DNA from: Eustoma russellianum
Lineage: Eukaryota; Streptophyta; Magnoliopsida; Gentianales; Gentianaceae
Length of the DNA stretch: 64,000 bases
Reading direction: 5' to 3'
Assembly: GCA_036186865.1 (NCBI GenBank)
Contig: AP025055.1
Span: forward strand, 5,506,981 to 5,570,980
Made by a program: the position numbers and the translations under genes
Shown here: positions 24,327-33,541 of the stretch, one piece after another
Numbering within the stretch: the stretch's first letter is position 1
Layout of the letters: each line of letters opens with the position of its first letter
Notes under the pieces: generated by a model
The model's input: the letters and a program-made list of their open reading frames with translations, nothing else
Database searches by the model: none
Told to the model about the DNA's origin: nothing

Positions 24327-24361
24327 ACCTCCGATAAACGAATAGGTCATGCCGAAATTTT
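24327..24361 (+). repeat. 35-bp intronic core, copy A1
   Basis: The core starts ACCTCCGATAAACG and ends GCCGAAATTTT, preceded by GAGGCCATTAAGGCC. It is identical to copies at 25610-25644, 47539-47573 and 48852-48886. Confidence 0.97.
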
Positions 24362-24489
24362 CAAAATTATTAATATCTTGCATTAAATGTATGTAAACAC
24401 TTGTCATTTTTTGGACATCTTATTTGTCTGGCCAACCCACCCTAAACTCGTTGAATGTGCCTTTTAAATTTTTCACCCTTGCATATCTG

Positions 24490-26398
24490 ATGGCTAGTGA
24501 GGGTTTACCGACTCGATCCACCTACCCACCATCTACACATGACATCTCAGGAGAGTTTAATATGTTCCTTTCTCAGCATGAGCAGCTTGCGTCGGTTTCG
24601 ACCGCAGCTCTTGCTGCGGACGCAGACCTTTTAGGGTCTGCCGAGAGGTCCGCACCCCCCCCGGATCTACGCCGCCACCCACACCCACCGATTCAGCACC
24701 TCATCTGGCGTCTGATGCGGCATCGGACGAGGGTGTCATACCAGGGCGTCGTGCCCTCCCTTGGTCACATGATACCCATACGTAAGAAATGATTTATTTT
24801 TTTAACACGTTTTCAAATATATTTCACGCGTTATTTTTTCCTAACAACTTCACCTCTTTCAGGTTTGCACCGGACTCGGGCCAGATTTCCGGTTGCATCA
24901 CTCGGCCCTTCCACCTGAGGCAGGACCCAACTGGATATGCCTGGTCCCGTGTCACCCCGCAGACACGTAGGTTCTACTTGGATGAGTTTCAGGTATTCAA
25001 ATTTGATGAATTTCACTTTTTGATACGTAATCGATCATTACTTTTCTAACCACGTTTTTACTTTTCCTCCGTATAATAATTGCAGAAGGCGTACAGCTGG
25101 ACAGCTGACATCGCCCACGACGTGGAGCAGGCCTGGCGGCAGAGGGCCGCCAAACGCTACAGGGACTTCGTCAACTCACACAAGACCAAGTGGGAGCGTG
25201 ACCCCAATTCTGCCAGGCCTACCTACATATCCGAGGCCACCTGGGCGGGGTGGATAGAAGGGTGGACGGACCCTGCTACCCAAGCCCGCAGCGCCCGGAA
25301 CGCGGCGAACCAGCGCAGCGACAATGTACAGGGCCCAGCACCTGCCACACACTCAGGTGGTTCGGTTTCCCACGCCACCACGATGCGTTCTATGGTAAGT
25401 ATTTTAATATTGGATTATTTAGATTCATTGATTTCATTGGATTATTTAGATTAATTGACTTAAGTGGATTATTTATATTCATTGATTTCTTATGTTGCGC
25501 TGTTGTTTTTTTGGTATTCGTATATGGTTAATTTAAGTAGTATATGTGTTCATTTGCCTTTTTCTTTTTATTTTTGCTTTGACTTGGGGGAGGCCTTTAA
25601 GGCCGAGATACCTCCGATAAACGAATAGGTCATGCCGAAATTTTTAAAATTCTGGATTTCACTAACATATTTTATTTCATTCTTTCAGCACGAGGAGACG
25701 GGGGAGTGGCCAGCCTCCTACGATCTCTTCTACAAGACGCATCGGAAGAAAGCCTCCGACGGGACGGAGGACTGGATCACGGCGAAGGCCAGCGACATCA
25801 GTGTATAAGTAGACTGCGATATCATTTGTTTTTTCTTTAGTTTGTTTTATTGCTAAACCCTAAACCCTAACAATTCTTATTCTCATTTCAGGACGAGTAC
25901 AACAGATTACTCGCACATAGGGGAGAAGAGGCCGACAAGAACCGCGCTTATTGGGATGCGGTTCGGATCGTCGGCCTCAGAATAAGAAGAAGAGGGAGGT
26001 GTACGGGGTTGGATCAGCAGCGCCGCGATTCTTTCCCGAAGTTCTGCATCCAGGTGCTTCCTCTGAGGCCAGCACCTCCGCGCCTGGAATCAGAGCATGC
26101 GGCGCTGCAGCATGAGGTGGAGACCATCAGAGCGCAGCATGAGGAGAGTGTACAGGCACTGCGGTCGCAGCTGACTCAGACCCAGCAGGAGCTGCAGCAG
26201 TCGCTTCAGCAGGCGCTTAAGCAGGCGGTTGAGCATGCGCAGCAGCAGACGATGCAGGTGCAGCAGGCGACGAACCAGCAAATCTCGCAGCTATCGCATC
26301 TCATCATCTCTATCATTTCCAGCTCCTCGCAGCCTCAGCCTCCCCTTCCTGATGGTCACTCTTCTCCGCATGATCCCCCTCCATCTTCCTCTGCATAG
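24490..26398 (+). CDS. Second CACTA A gene: Transposase_24 (En/Spm)-like protein, 5 coding exons, doubtful function
   Basis: Inferred exons are 24490-24781, 24863-24992, 25086-25394, 25689-25802 and 25892-26398, all with GT-AG introns. The protein resembles the plant Transposase_24 (Ptta/En/Spm) family: AWRQRAAKRYRDFVNSHKTK, WAGWIEGWTDP, WPASYDLFYKTHRKK, DEYNRLLAHRG, then a Gln-rich coiled coil (LESEHAALQHEVETIRAQH). It is probably a DNA-binding partner of the TNP2-type transposase. Problems: the C-run at 24655-24662 is one base short to join exon 1 to exon 2 in frame (B has the same defect); the 5' UTR intron acceptor reads GCAT where B has GCAG; and exon 5 has a 1-base and a 29-base deletion that cancel, changing about 40 residues. 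Confidence 0.8.
25610..25644 (+). repeat. 35-bp intronic core, copy A2
   Basis: In intron 3 of the Transposase_24-like gene, about 45 bp before the acceptor; preceded by GAGGCCTTTAAGGCC. The core matches the other three copies exactly. Confidence 0.97.
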
Positions 26399-26639
26399 TA
26401 TTTCATTTTTTGATTTTTCGTACAGTCTATTTCATTTATTATATTGACATATTCTTTGTACTTTTATATTTTATATGACATTTATACGGATTCTATTTCG
26501 TTTGTGTTGTTTAATTATACGAACTTCAATACGCAAGTACTGTATTTCTGTATAATATTCGTACAAATGATTTAATATTAATAATATATTGTATTATTAA
26601 TAAATTAAAAATATTTAATATTAAATTAATATTAATTAT

Positions 26640-27061
26640 TAAATTAAAAAATAGCGACAAACCTGCGACGAAACCGAAATGTCGCAGACAGGAAATAAAA
26701 AAATCAAAAATTTAAAAATAGCGACGAAAAGATATACCGACGAAACTTTGCGACGAAATAAAATGTCGTAGAACGGAAATAAAAAAAATAAAAAATTATA
26801 AAATAGTGACTAAAAAAATACACCGACGAAAAAAACGACGGCAATAACAGGTCGCAGACCTGACAGATTTTTGTCGCAATTGTGCAACGAAACACCGACG
26901 AGATTTTTCCGTCCCAATATAGCGACGCTTCACCGACGAAATTCACTTTGCGACAAGCCGTATTACGACCTACTATTTTCGTCGCTATTTCGTCGCTATA
27001 TGCCTGTAGCGACGAAATGACGACGATTTTTGTTTGTCGCTATATGCCTTTTTTTGTGGTG
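26640..27061 (+). repeat. Right subterminal and terminal repeats of CACTA A
   Basis: GCGACGAA, ACCGACGAA and AATAGCGAC motifs are dense and the end reads TTTTTTTGTGGTG, the inverse of CACCACAAAAA. Element B has a close counterpart at 49970-50388. Confidence 0.92.
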
Positions 27062-27749
27062 ATCGTTACATAGATACAACAATTACATGTGTATAATCAA
27101 CAATCTATGCAAAACACAATTACTTATGCATGATCGGAATTTGATACAAAAATAGCATAATAACGTTGGAAAACCATAGCAAATATAGCAAGGGTACTTG
27201 CCTCATGTCTTGATTAAACGTACTACGCATAGAACCGGGATGAAAAAGGGATCAAAATCACTTTTCCTTTGCTACTAATACTGGCGGCCCAAAGTTCCAA
27301 CTTTGGAAAAAATACTCGCCTTTTGTGAGTTTTATGGAGGGCAACCAATGGTTTTAAAAAATGAAGAATGAAGTATAACTTTGGAAGAATTTAGGCTGGC
27401 TGGAGGCTAGGTATTTTGGGAGATGCTCAGCTGAAAGTTAGGTATTTTGGGAGATGAATGGCGGTAGAAGGATTGAGGGTTGGGGGGACTGTTGGTCGGC
27501 TTCTTTGATGAAGATTAGGGTTATAATTTGTGTGTTATGTGTGTATAGATATGGATGTATGGTAGATAGAATTCTAATGTGTTTAGGACTTCTAGTTGTG
27601 ATGAAATTCTACTGCTTAAGTATTTATTTTCTAGTCATCTTATTAGGTTTTGTTTTATATTATTTTATTTTCCTATTCTTTAGCCGTGTAGGTGTGTAAT
27701 ATGTATGTAATATATATCGTTGTTTGTTTGTTTTTTGCCGTGTATGTGT

Positions 27750-27754
27750 ATATG

Positions 27755-27807
<53 letters not shown>
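27750..27807 (+). repeat. (AT)n microsatellite in the solo gypsy LTR
   Basis: About 28 AT dinucleotides, near the LTR 5' end when read on the minus strand. Confidence 0.95.
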
Positions 27808-27809
<2 letters not shown>

Positions 27810-28240
27810 TATGTTGTTGCCGCGGGTGCATGCATTTCGCTTGCAAATAATAGTAGCGTAGGTCATGGGCTGTAACAGTTCTACCCGTTGTCTTGCAGAT
27901 GAGCCCGGTTATGACATGATTTTCATAGAAGATGACGGCGAGTGGGCTGAATGGGGTGCTTAGAGCTTATCTTGGGAATTGTTATAGATTGTTTCTTATT
28001 GTCTTAACTTTCTTTCATTCATTTGAGGACTTAGATGGCTGCGTCCATAAACTGCTTTATTTACTTCTACTTTTTGGAATACAGATTTGATTGATTTAGT
28101 TTTCATTTGGCACGTGTCTCCGCATTTAATTCTCTTACGCTTGGGATGATGTATGTGAGAGTTATGACGTCTGGTAGTCCTCTCGGTAGGCTACGACGGA
28201 TGCACCGGTTTGGGTCCGCTGTCCGGGCTGCGGCGCTACA

Positions 28241-28405
28241 CGATACGTGGCAGCAAGAGGGGGTGGTGAGGCTGGATGAAGGTTACCCTCATCCAGTCTC
28301 ACCACCCCTCCTGCTGCCACGTGTCGCGTGGAGGAGAGTGCGGTGACTCATCCAGCCTCACCACCCCTCCCTGCTGCCACGTGTCGCGTGGAGGAGAGTG
28401 CAGTG
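28241..28405 (+). repeat. Fold-back MITE, right part, cut by gypsy (left) and CACTA B (right)
   Basis: The sequence TACGTGGCAGCA...GGTGGTGAGGCTGGATG is followed by its inverse (CATCCAGTCTCACCACCC ... TGCTGCCACGTGTCG). A roughly 60-bp part (CTCACCACCCCTCC...GGAGGAGAGTGC) is tandemly repeated (about 28290 and 28350). It resumes at 50389 (GTGACTCATCGCGCGAGGAG, AGATCCCATCC). Similar fold-back units lie at 53194-53397 and 57757-57955. Confidence 0.72.
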
Positions 28406-28455
28406 CACCACAAAAAGAATTTGGTTTAGCGACGAAAAAGTCACCGACGAAACAA

Positions 28456-28460
28456 GGTAT
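28456..28460. repeat. Target site duplication GGTAT, left copy (Sirevirus 2)
   Basis: GGTAT at 28456-28460 matches 39948-39952. Collapsing them rejoins the CACTA B left end. Confidence 0.95.
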
Positions 28461-31400
28461 TGTAAAGATAAGGGGGTTTGAATGATTTCAAAATAAGTGT
28501 CATGAATGTATACATATATAAACGTGCATAAACATATATAAATGTGTACATGTATGCATGATAACTTGCCATTACTTGCCTTATTTAGCTTATATATTAT
28601 GTTGCCGTACTAACGAGCCATGAAGCATTAAAGCTTACATCATATGGCAAACATTTGTTGTGTTTATACTATTTTCAGGTGCCACCATTAATGAACTAAA
28701 TTAGTTTATTAAGTGAAGTACTTAGTTTAATAAACTAAGTAGTTCATTAAAGGAAGCTTCATTTGGAAAAGGCACAAAGGCAACAAGGCTAAGGAAGGAA
28801 AGTTTTCTCCTCCTCTCCATCTTTAATGTACACGCCACATATACATAAAAAATTATATATTTTCAGATTTTTTTTTGAAAAGGGCACATACACATGTATT
28901 CCAACGTACTACCGATACGTTATATATTTTACGTACGTACGTTAATGTCACACCACTATACTTAACTCATATTTATGAGTATATTCAGGTCTTATATCAT
29001 ATGATATAAGATATGGTGATGACAAATTAAATACGACACGATAAAAGGTTCTAAACCGAAATTCGTCGTATCGGGCGAATACCGAAACTTCGCCAACGTG
29101 TCACGTACTTGCCATAAATAAATGGCCAGCCCATATACATCAAAATATGATATAAATTTCGTGCTACACATGACATATTCAGCCAAAAATACTTTCCATG
29201 TTGGCACACACAAATTACTCCACATTAAGGCCAAAATGTGAAGATTCCAAGTTTAATTTTGTCACATGCTAATGGCACCACTTTAAACCAGCCAAGTGCT
29301 GAGATTTAAAGTATATATTATATATATTATGTATAACATAATATATATAACATGTGCAAAAGTTGGAATTTAAATTAGAGAAAAATCGGGTAATCGATAA
29401 ATATCGAAAATTCGGTTTTCTACGCACATAACATGGAATGTTTTTCTTGTACATCATGTGACACGTATCTAGACACTTTTTACATATGATATACATCTTA
29501 AAGTGTTCTAGAAAATTAAATTAAGGGCTAATTGGAATATTACATGTGTGTATTATTAAAGGTGCACTATTTTACAAAGTTAGCAAAAATAAATTTCAGC
29601 ACATGTTACACATCATATAACGTTACATACAGCTGAGTTGGAGCACATGTGGAGCTTTGTTGGCATATTGATTGGTCAAGGATCAATCATACATTGTTGG
29701 TGAATTGATGAGAGAAGCTACAAATGGTAAGAATTCAACATATATCTCTCTTATGTCACATGCTGAAAATTTCAGCATACTAACCTCAAGCTGGCCGATT
29801 TTTTGGTGTTAAATGTGACATATTTTGTCATCTTTTATTAGGTGATTAATTGGAAGAAGGTATGGTAAGGTTTTGAATAATATTTAAATAAAATAAATGG
29901 TGATATTCTATATATCACATGCTGAAAATATTTCAGCATGTGTACAAGGTGTATGACCGAATTTGATGAGCTTTTTGTGTCCAAGTTCATTTCTTAATTG
30001 GTAGCAATACTTGTCATATATTGTTGATTCATTTTTATGATGAAAAATCAAAGAATAATTGGTATTATTTTTGAAAGAAAAGGAAGGTTGCACATGCTGA
30101 AAAATTCAGCATGGCAAGGGTATAATGGCCGAATTTTTGGAATGCAAATGGAAGAATTTTTGGTCTTGCAATTTATGGTGTATCTCTTGACTTATGGTAT
30201 GATTTCATGTTTGATTTTTGGCACTTTTTAAAAGTGTATATCTCAGATTTTTTCCATGTCATCTTGATGACAACATTGAGCCAATAAGGAGGTGCCAAGT
30301 AAGCGAAGACTAAATGATGATCCAATAGGAAGATGCCAAGTAAGCAAGGCATTGTCACAATGATGTCTTACACTCTCTCAAGGACTTAAAAGACAATTTT
30401 CAAGAGGGGAGAAGCCCTAAGGGGGGACGGCTGCAACTATAAGGAAAGAAGAGGAGAGCAAACAAAAGACTTCAACAAGCATTGCATTTCAAAGAGATCA
30501 AATTGCCAAGCTCTTCTTCTCCTACATCTTCTTTCTTTCTCTTTTCTTGTAAAGCCTATTGTTCTTCATATCTTTCATTCTTGAATAGGCTTAAGATAAA
30601 CCACCATTCATACATCTTTGTAAAAGATTGATCAAGGTGTGATCAATCTTCATTCTTGCGAGGTGGTGGTGTTCGTGCAAATTGTACTTGTCATACAAGG
30701 TTTGTAAAGGGTTGGAGTTAAGGTGTAACTCTATCAACCCTGCGGTAAGGTGTGCTGCGTGTGTGTGATTACTGTGAACCAAGGAAGGTGTTCCTTGAAG
30801 ACTGGAGTAGGTTGTTTATAACCGAACCAGTATAAAATTCTTGGTGCCATTTACTTTCTGCATTTACGTTTCAGTTACTGCATTGTTTATCCTTCTTGTT
30901 CGTAAAAATAGTAAACGATTTTCAAAAATTACGAAAATTTCCAGAAACATACTTACACGTTCTAGGGTTAATTTGGCACAAGTTTCAACCCTTTTGGACA
31001 AGTATAAGTCAACTAAACATCAAACGTTCTGAGACTAGTGCAGTCTGATTTTCAGACTTGCAAAGGTTGAGACTTTGATTGTATTTGACCTACTTCCCAA
31101 AAGAATTTTCCAAAACTGTTTCAACACATTTAAATATAATATATAAGGAGTTATTGGTCAAATTTGCAGAGCATTTGGACGTTCACACAAATAGGAATTA
31201 ATTTTTCAAAACCATCTACCGTTTCTGGCAGATTTGCACAATCTGAGTACCAACGGTTTTTGAAGGGGTTAAAGGTTGAATTTTGATTTGAAATTTTTAG
31301 GGGACCCTCATAACATCTGAGGCTAAGTTCTCTCAAAATTTCATAATTTTTGGAGACCTCTAACCTAGTTTTAAAAACGTTTTAAAACTGGTCCTGAAAA

Positions 31401-31515
31401 CAGAATCTGTTTTCAGAACTTGAATTGTTCAAGTTTAAAGAAATTTTAAAAAGCACACTTTCCGCACCATCTATTCAACCCCCCCCCCTTCTAGTGGTGC
31501 CTTGCAGATCCTACA
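28461..31515 (+). repeat. Sirevirus 2 5' LTR (3055 bp)
   Basis: It carries three hairpin palindromes of the type CATGCTGAAA...TTTCAGCATG (29761-29777, 29916-29942, 30092-30112), an inverted repeat around 28690-28750 (TTAATGAACTA ... TAGTTCATTAA), and a C-rich run near the 3' end (31480-31490) before CTTCTAGTGGTG. No coding sequence is expected. Confidence 0.95.
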
Positions 31516-31517
31516 AG

Positions 31518-31529
31518 TGGTATCAGAGC
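31518..31529 (+). promoter_or_regulatory. Primer-binding site, initiator tRNA-Met type (Sirevirus 2)
   Basis: TGGTATCAGAGC, two bases after the 5' LTR end. Confidence 0.95.
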
Positions 31530-31569
31530 GCAGGAATACTCACTTCAAGGAATCCAACGATTCTGTGAG

Positions 31570-33486
31570 ATGGCATCCACAAATCTCAAAACCGAGCAAG
31601 AAGGTATGTCGAGTCAAAGGCCTCCACTTTTTGACGGTGAGTCGTTTATTCAGTGGAAACTTAGGATGAAGCTTTTTCTTATGGCTATAGATATAGATCT
31701 TTGGTCAATCATTGAAGATGGTCCTTATGTCCCATCTAATGTATCCACTGTAGACGCAGTTACTTTAGAAGTTATTAAAACTAGACAAGAATATACGAGT
31801 GATGATAAAAAGAAACTTAGTATGAATGCTAGGGCTATGCAATTGCTTTTAAACGGATTAAGTAAAAGTGAGTCTAGTTATGTGTCAAACTGTTCGAGTG
31901 CACAAGAAATGTGGAGGATACTAGAAATGAAACACGAAGGCACGAGTCAAGTAAAAGAGTCAAAAATTAACATGCTCATGTCCACACTTGAGTCTTTTAA
32001 ATTATTGCCTAATGAGTCTATTGTAGATATGGATCTTCGTTTGACTAACATCTACAACTCTCTTGAGTCTCTTGGTAAGGCTTTTACTACGCAGGAAAAG
32101 GTACAGAAAGTCCTACGAAGCCTTCCTTCTGAATGGGATCCTAAAGTGACTGCGATAGAGGAAAGCAAGGAGATTAAATCAATAAAGATGGAAGAACTAA
32201 TCGGTTCACTTAAAGTTTATGAAAATAAACTCACCATTCGGAAATCGGAATCATCTAAACAAGGTAAAGCCATTGCTTTTAAATCAAATGAATACATCTC
32301 CCCTCCCTCCGATCACGTAGATGATAGTGATTCCGAATCGGATAATGATGACCTAATTTTATTGGCTAAAGGACTAAGAAAATTTATAAGAAGGTCATTT
32401 AGAAATAAAAACAAGGGCACTACATCTAAGAGAAATAAAAACAAGTCAAATGATAAAGACATTAAATGTCATGAATGCGGCAAACTCGGACACCTATCAT
32501 ATGACTGCCCAAACAAAGAAAAACAAACTACTAAATACCCTGACAAGGAGCGGAACAAAAATAGACTCGTCTCAGAACCCAAACAAAGGAAACATGCTCT
32601 AAAGGCCTCCACCTGGAGTGACTCATCAGATTCCGAAACTGAGACCGAAGAGGAGACCGCTCAAGTTTGCTTTGCTTCCAAAGCATCTAATGAGGTATCA
32701 TCTGATTCTGACTCTGACTCTGAACCTTCTTATGATGATCTTTTTAGTCAGTATCTAGAATTGCACAAATTTACTAAGACTCTCGCTAAAGAAAAGAAAC
32801 GATTAATTGAAGACAAGAAACTGTTAGAATCTTCTAACGAGAATCTTGTCGCTCAATTAAGCGATTCAAAGAAAGAGTCTTCATGTGTCATCACTGCATT
32901 GAAAACCGAGATTTCATCATTAACCTCTCAAAATAATGAAATGAAATCCGAGATTTCAAATTTGAAATCAAGGAATACCAATTTAGAGAAAATGATGAAA
33001 CAGTTTGATACAGGGTCAAACATGCTGCATCGCATCATATTATCACAAAAGCATGACAGTGACAAAACTGGACTGGGATACATTGATACTAATGAAGTAT
33101 CAACCAAACCAACCAAGTTTGTTGTGTCTAAGAAAGTAGACACCCCTAAGCCGCAAGTGGCGTCTAAGATGACGCAAAAAGCGCCCCCTTTCTCACGCCC
33201 CACTCCATCATATCATGTGAAATATAACGTTGTACCATATAGATATGAAAAGAGAAGAACAATGCATACACGAAATACATACCATCCACGCACTACGCAC
33301 ACACACACAAGGACATATCAAAAGCGTCCTTCATTCAATGAGTATAGAGGAGTCCTTGGGCAAAGGCCCAAAGTGCATGCACCACATGTCTATTATATTG
33401 CACCTTCATCTACATTCTTGCCATTTGATAGACAGAGAAGGATCACCCAAGTATGGGTACCGAAAGGTACCTTTACCAAAAGGTGA
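31570..33486 (+). CDS. Sirevirus 2 Gag (638 aa)
   Basis: This is the structural precursor that forms the virus-like particle and binds the element RNA. The ATG at 31570 (MASTNLKTEQEGMSSQRPP) is the first after the primer-binding site. The N-terminal half is the usual copia Gag region (LLLNGL, YVSNCSSAQEMW, VQKVLRSLPSEWDPKVTAIE). A CCHC zinc knuckle lies at residues 300-313 (CHECGKLGHLSYDC). It is followed by an acidic Ser/Glu-rich stretch (SDSDSDSEPSYDD) and a long coiled coil (about residues 395-480), typical of the long Sirevirus Gag. The C-terminal part is basic and Tyr/His/Arg rich. It ends with TGA and pol follows in another frame 55 bp later, so Pol expression needs frameshifting, splicing or a repaired copy. 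Confidence 0.94.
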   Translation: MASTNLKTEQEGMSSQRPPLFDGESFIQWKLRMKLFLMAIDIDLWSIIEDGPYVPSNVSTVDAVTLEVIKTRQEYTSDDKKKLSMNARAMQLLLNGLSKSESSYVSNCSSAQEMWRILEMKHEGTSQVKESKINMLMSTLESFKLLPNESIVDMDLRLTNIYNSLESLGKAFTTQEKVQKVLRSLPSEWDPKVTAIEESKEIKSIKMEELIGSLKVYENKLTIRKSESSKQGKAIAFKSNEYISPPSDHVDDSDSESDNDDLILLAKGLRKFIRRSFRNKNKGTTSKRNKNKSNDKDIKCHECGKLGHLSYDCPNKEKQTTKYPDKERNKNRLVSEPKQRKHALKASTWSDSSDSETETEEETAQVCFASKASNEVSSDSDSDSEPSYDDLFSQYLELHKFTKTLAKEKKRLIEDKKLLESSNENLVAQLSDSKKESSCVITALKTEISSLTSQNNEMKSEISNLKSRNTNLEKMMKQFDTGSNMLHRIILSQKHDSDKTGLGYIDTNEVSTKPTKFVVSKKVDTPKPQVASKMTQKAPPFSRPTPSYHVKYNVVPYRYEKRRTMHTRNTYHPRTTHTHTRTYQKRPSFNEYRGVLGQRPKVHAPHVYYIAPSSTFLPFDRQRRITQVWVPKGTFTKR

Positions 33487-33541
33487 TTAACTAACTCGAA
33501 AGGACCCAAAATTAAAAGGGTACCTAAATCACCTTTTCACA

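Larger units (their letters stand above)
16174..27061 (+). mobile_element. CACTA (En/Spm-like) transposon A, 10.9 kb
   Basis: The ends are inverted: CACCATAAAAAG at 16174 and the complement of CACCACAAAAAAAG at 27061. The target flanks are ATT and ATC, an imperfect 3-bp duplication. Both subterminal regions are crowded with GCGACGAA, ACCGACGAA and TTCGTCGC motifs. Inside are a minus-strand small ORF, a TNP2-like gene and a Transposase_24-like gene, as in element B. The transposase gene has three nonsense codons and a solo LTR in an intron, so A is non-autonomous as it stands. Confidence 0.95.
14033..27877 (-). mobile_element. Solo gypsy-type LTR (about 2.95 kb), split by CACTA A
   Basis: The inserted DNA is flanked by GTTCT at 14028-14032 and 27878-27882, inside the LTR of the resident gypsy. 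On the minus strand it starts TGTTACAGCCCATGACC at 27877 and ends GGGTCGCTATA at 14033, so the usual terminal CA has become TA. Without CACTA A (16174-27061) about 2954 bp remain. I see no pol motif, primer-binding site or purine tract, so this is a solo LTR left by LTR-LTR recombination. Its layout resembles the resident LTR (a minisatellite 800-970 bp from the 3' end), so it is probably also Tekay/Del-like. Confidence 0.82.
1..28240 (+). mobile_element. Ty3/gypsy chromovirus (Tekay/Del-like), 3' portion, interrupted by two large insertions
   Basis: Only the 3' part lies in the window: integrase zinc-binding and core domains (1-738), the integrase C-terminus with GPY/F and chromodomain-like tail (11345-12004), a polypurine tract (12037-12048) and a 3' LTR (12049-14032 plus 27883-28240). 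Removing Sirevirus 1 (739-11344 and one GAGTT) joins the two pol pieces in frame. Removing 14033-27877 and one GTTCT joins the LTR. The LTR begins TGTTATGCCCCGCACC and ends GGCGCTACA, with the TG...CA ends of the class. The base after the LTR (28241) starts CGATA, the expected 5-bp target duplication; the partner copy would be upstream of this window. Confidence 0.9.
12049..28240 (+). repeat. gypsy 3' LTR, split (12049-14032 and 27883-28240; about 2342 bp)
   Basis: The left part ends GCTAAGGGTTCT and the right part begins ACCCGTTGTCTTGCAG. With one GTTCT removed they form a continuous Tekay-type LTR end (GCGGGTTACTTGCTAGCGTT, later GATGAGCCCGGTTATGACAT, GATGCACCGGTTTGGG, GGCGCTACA). No coding sequence is present. 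Internal repeats are listed separately. Confidence 0.88.

Noticed and set aside
25853..25871. Interstitial telomere
   Set aside because: Only two AAACCCT units, inside a transposon intron; far too short.
27454..27699. 81-aa plus-strand ORF
   Set aside because: Lies in the solo gypsy LTR, antisense to it, with no domain or homologous frame.
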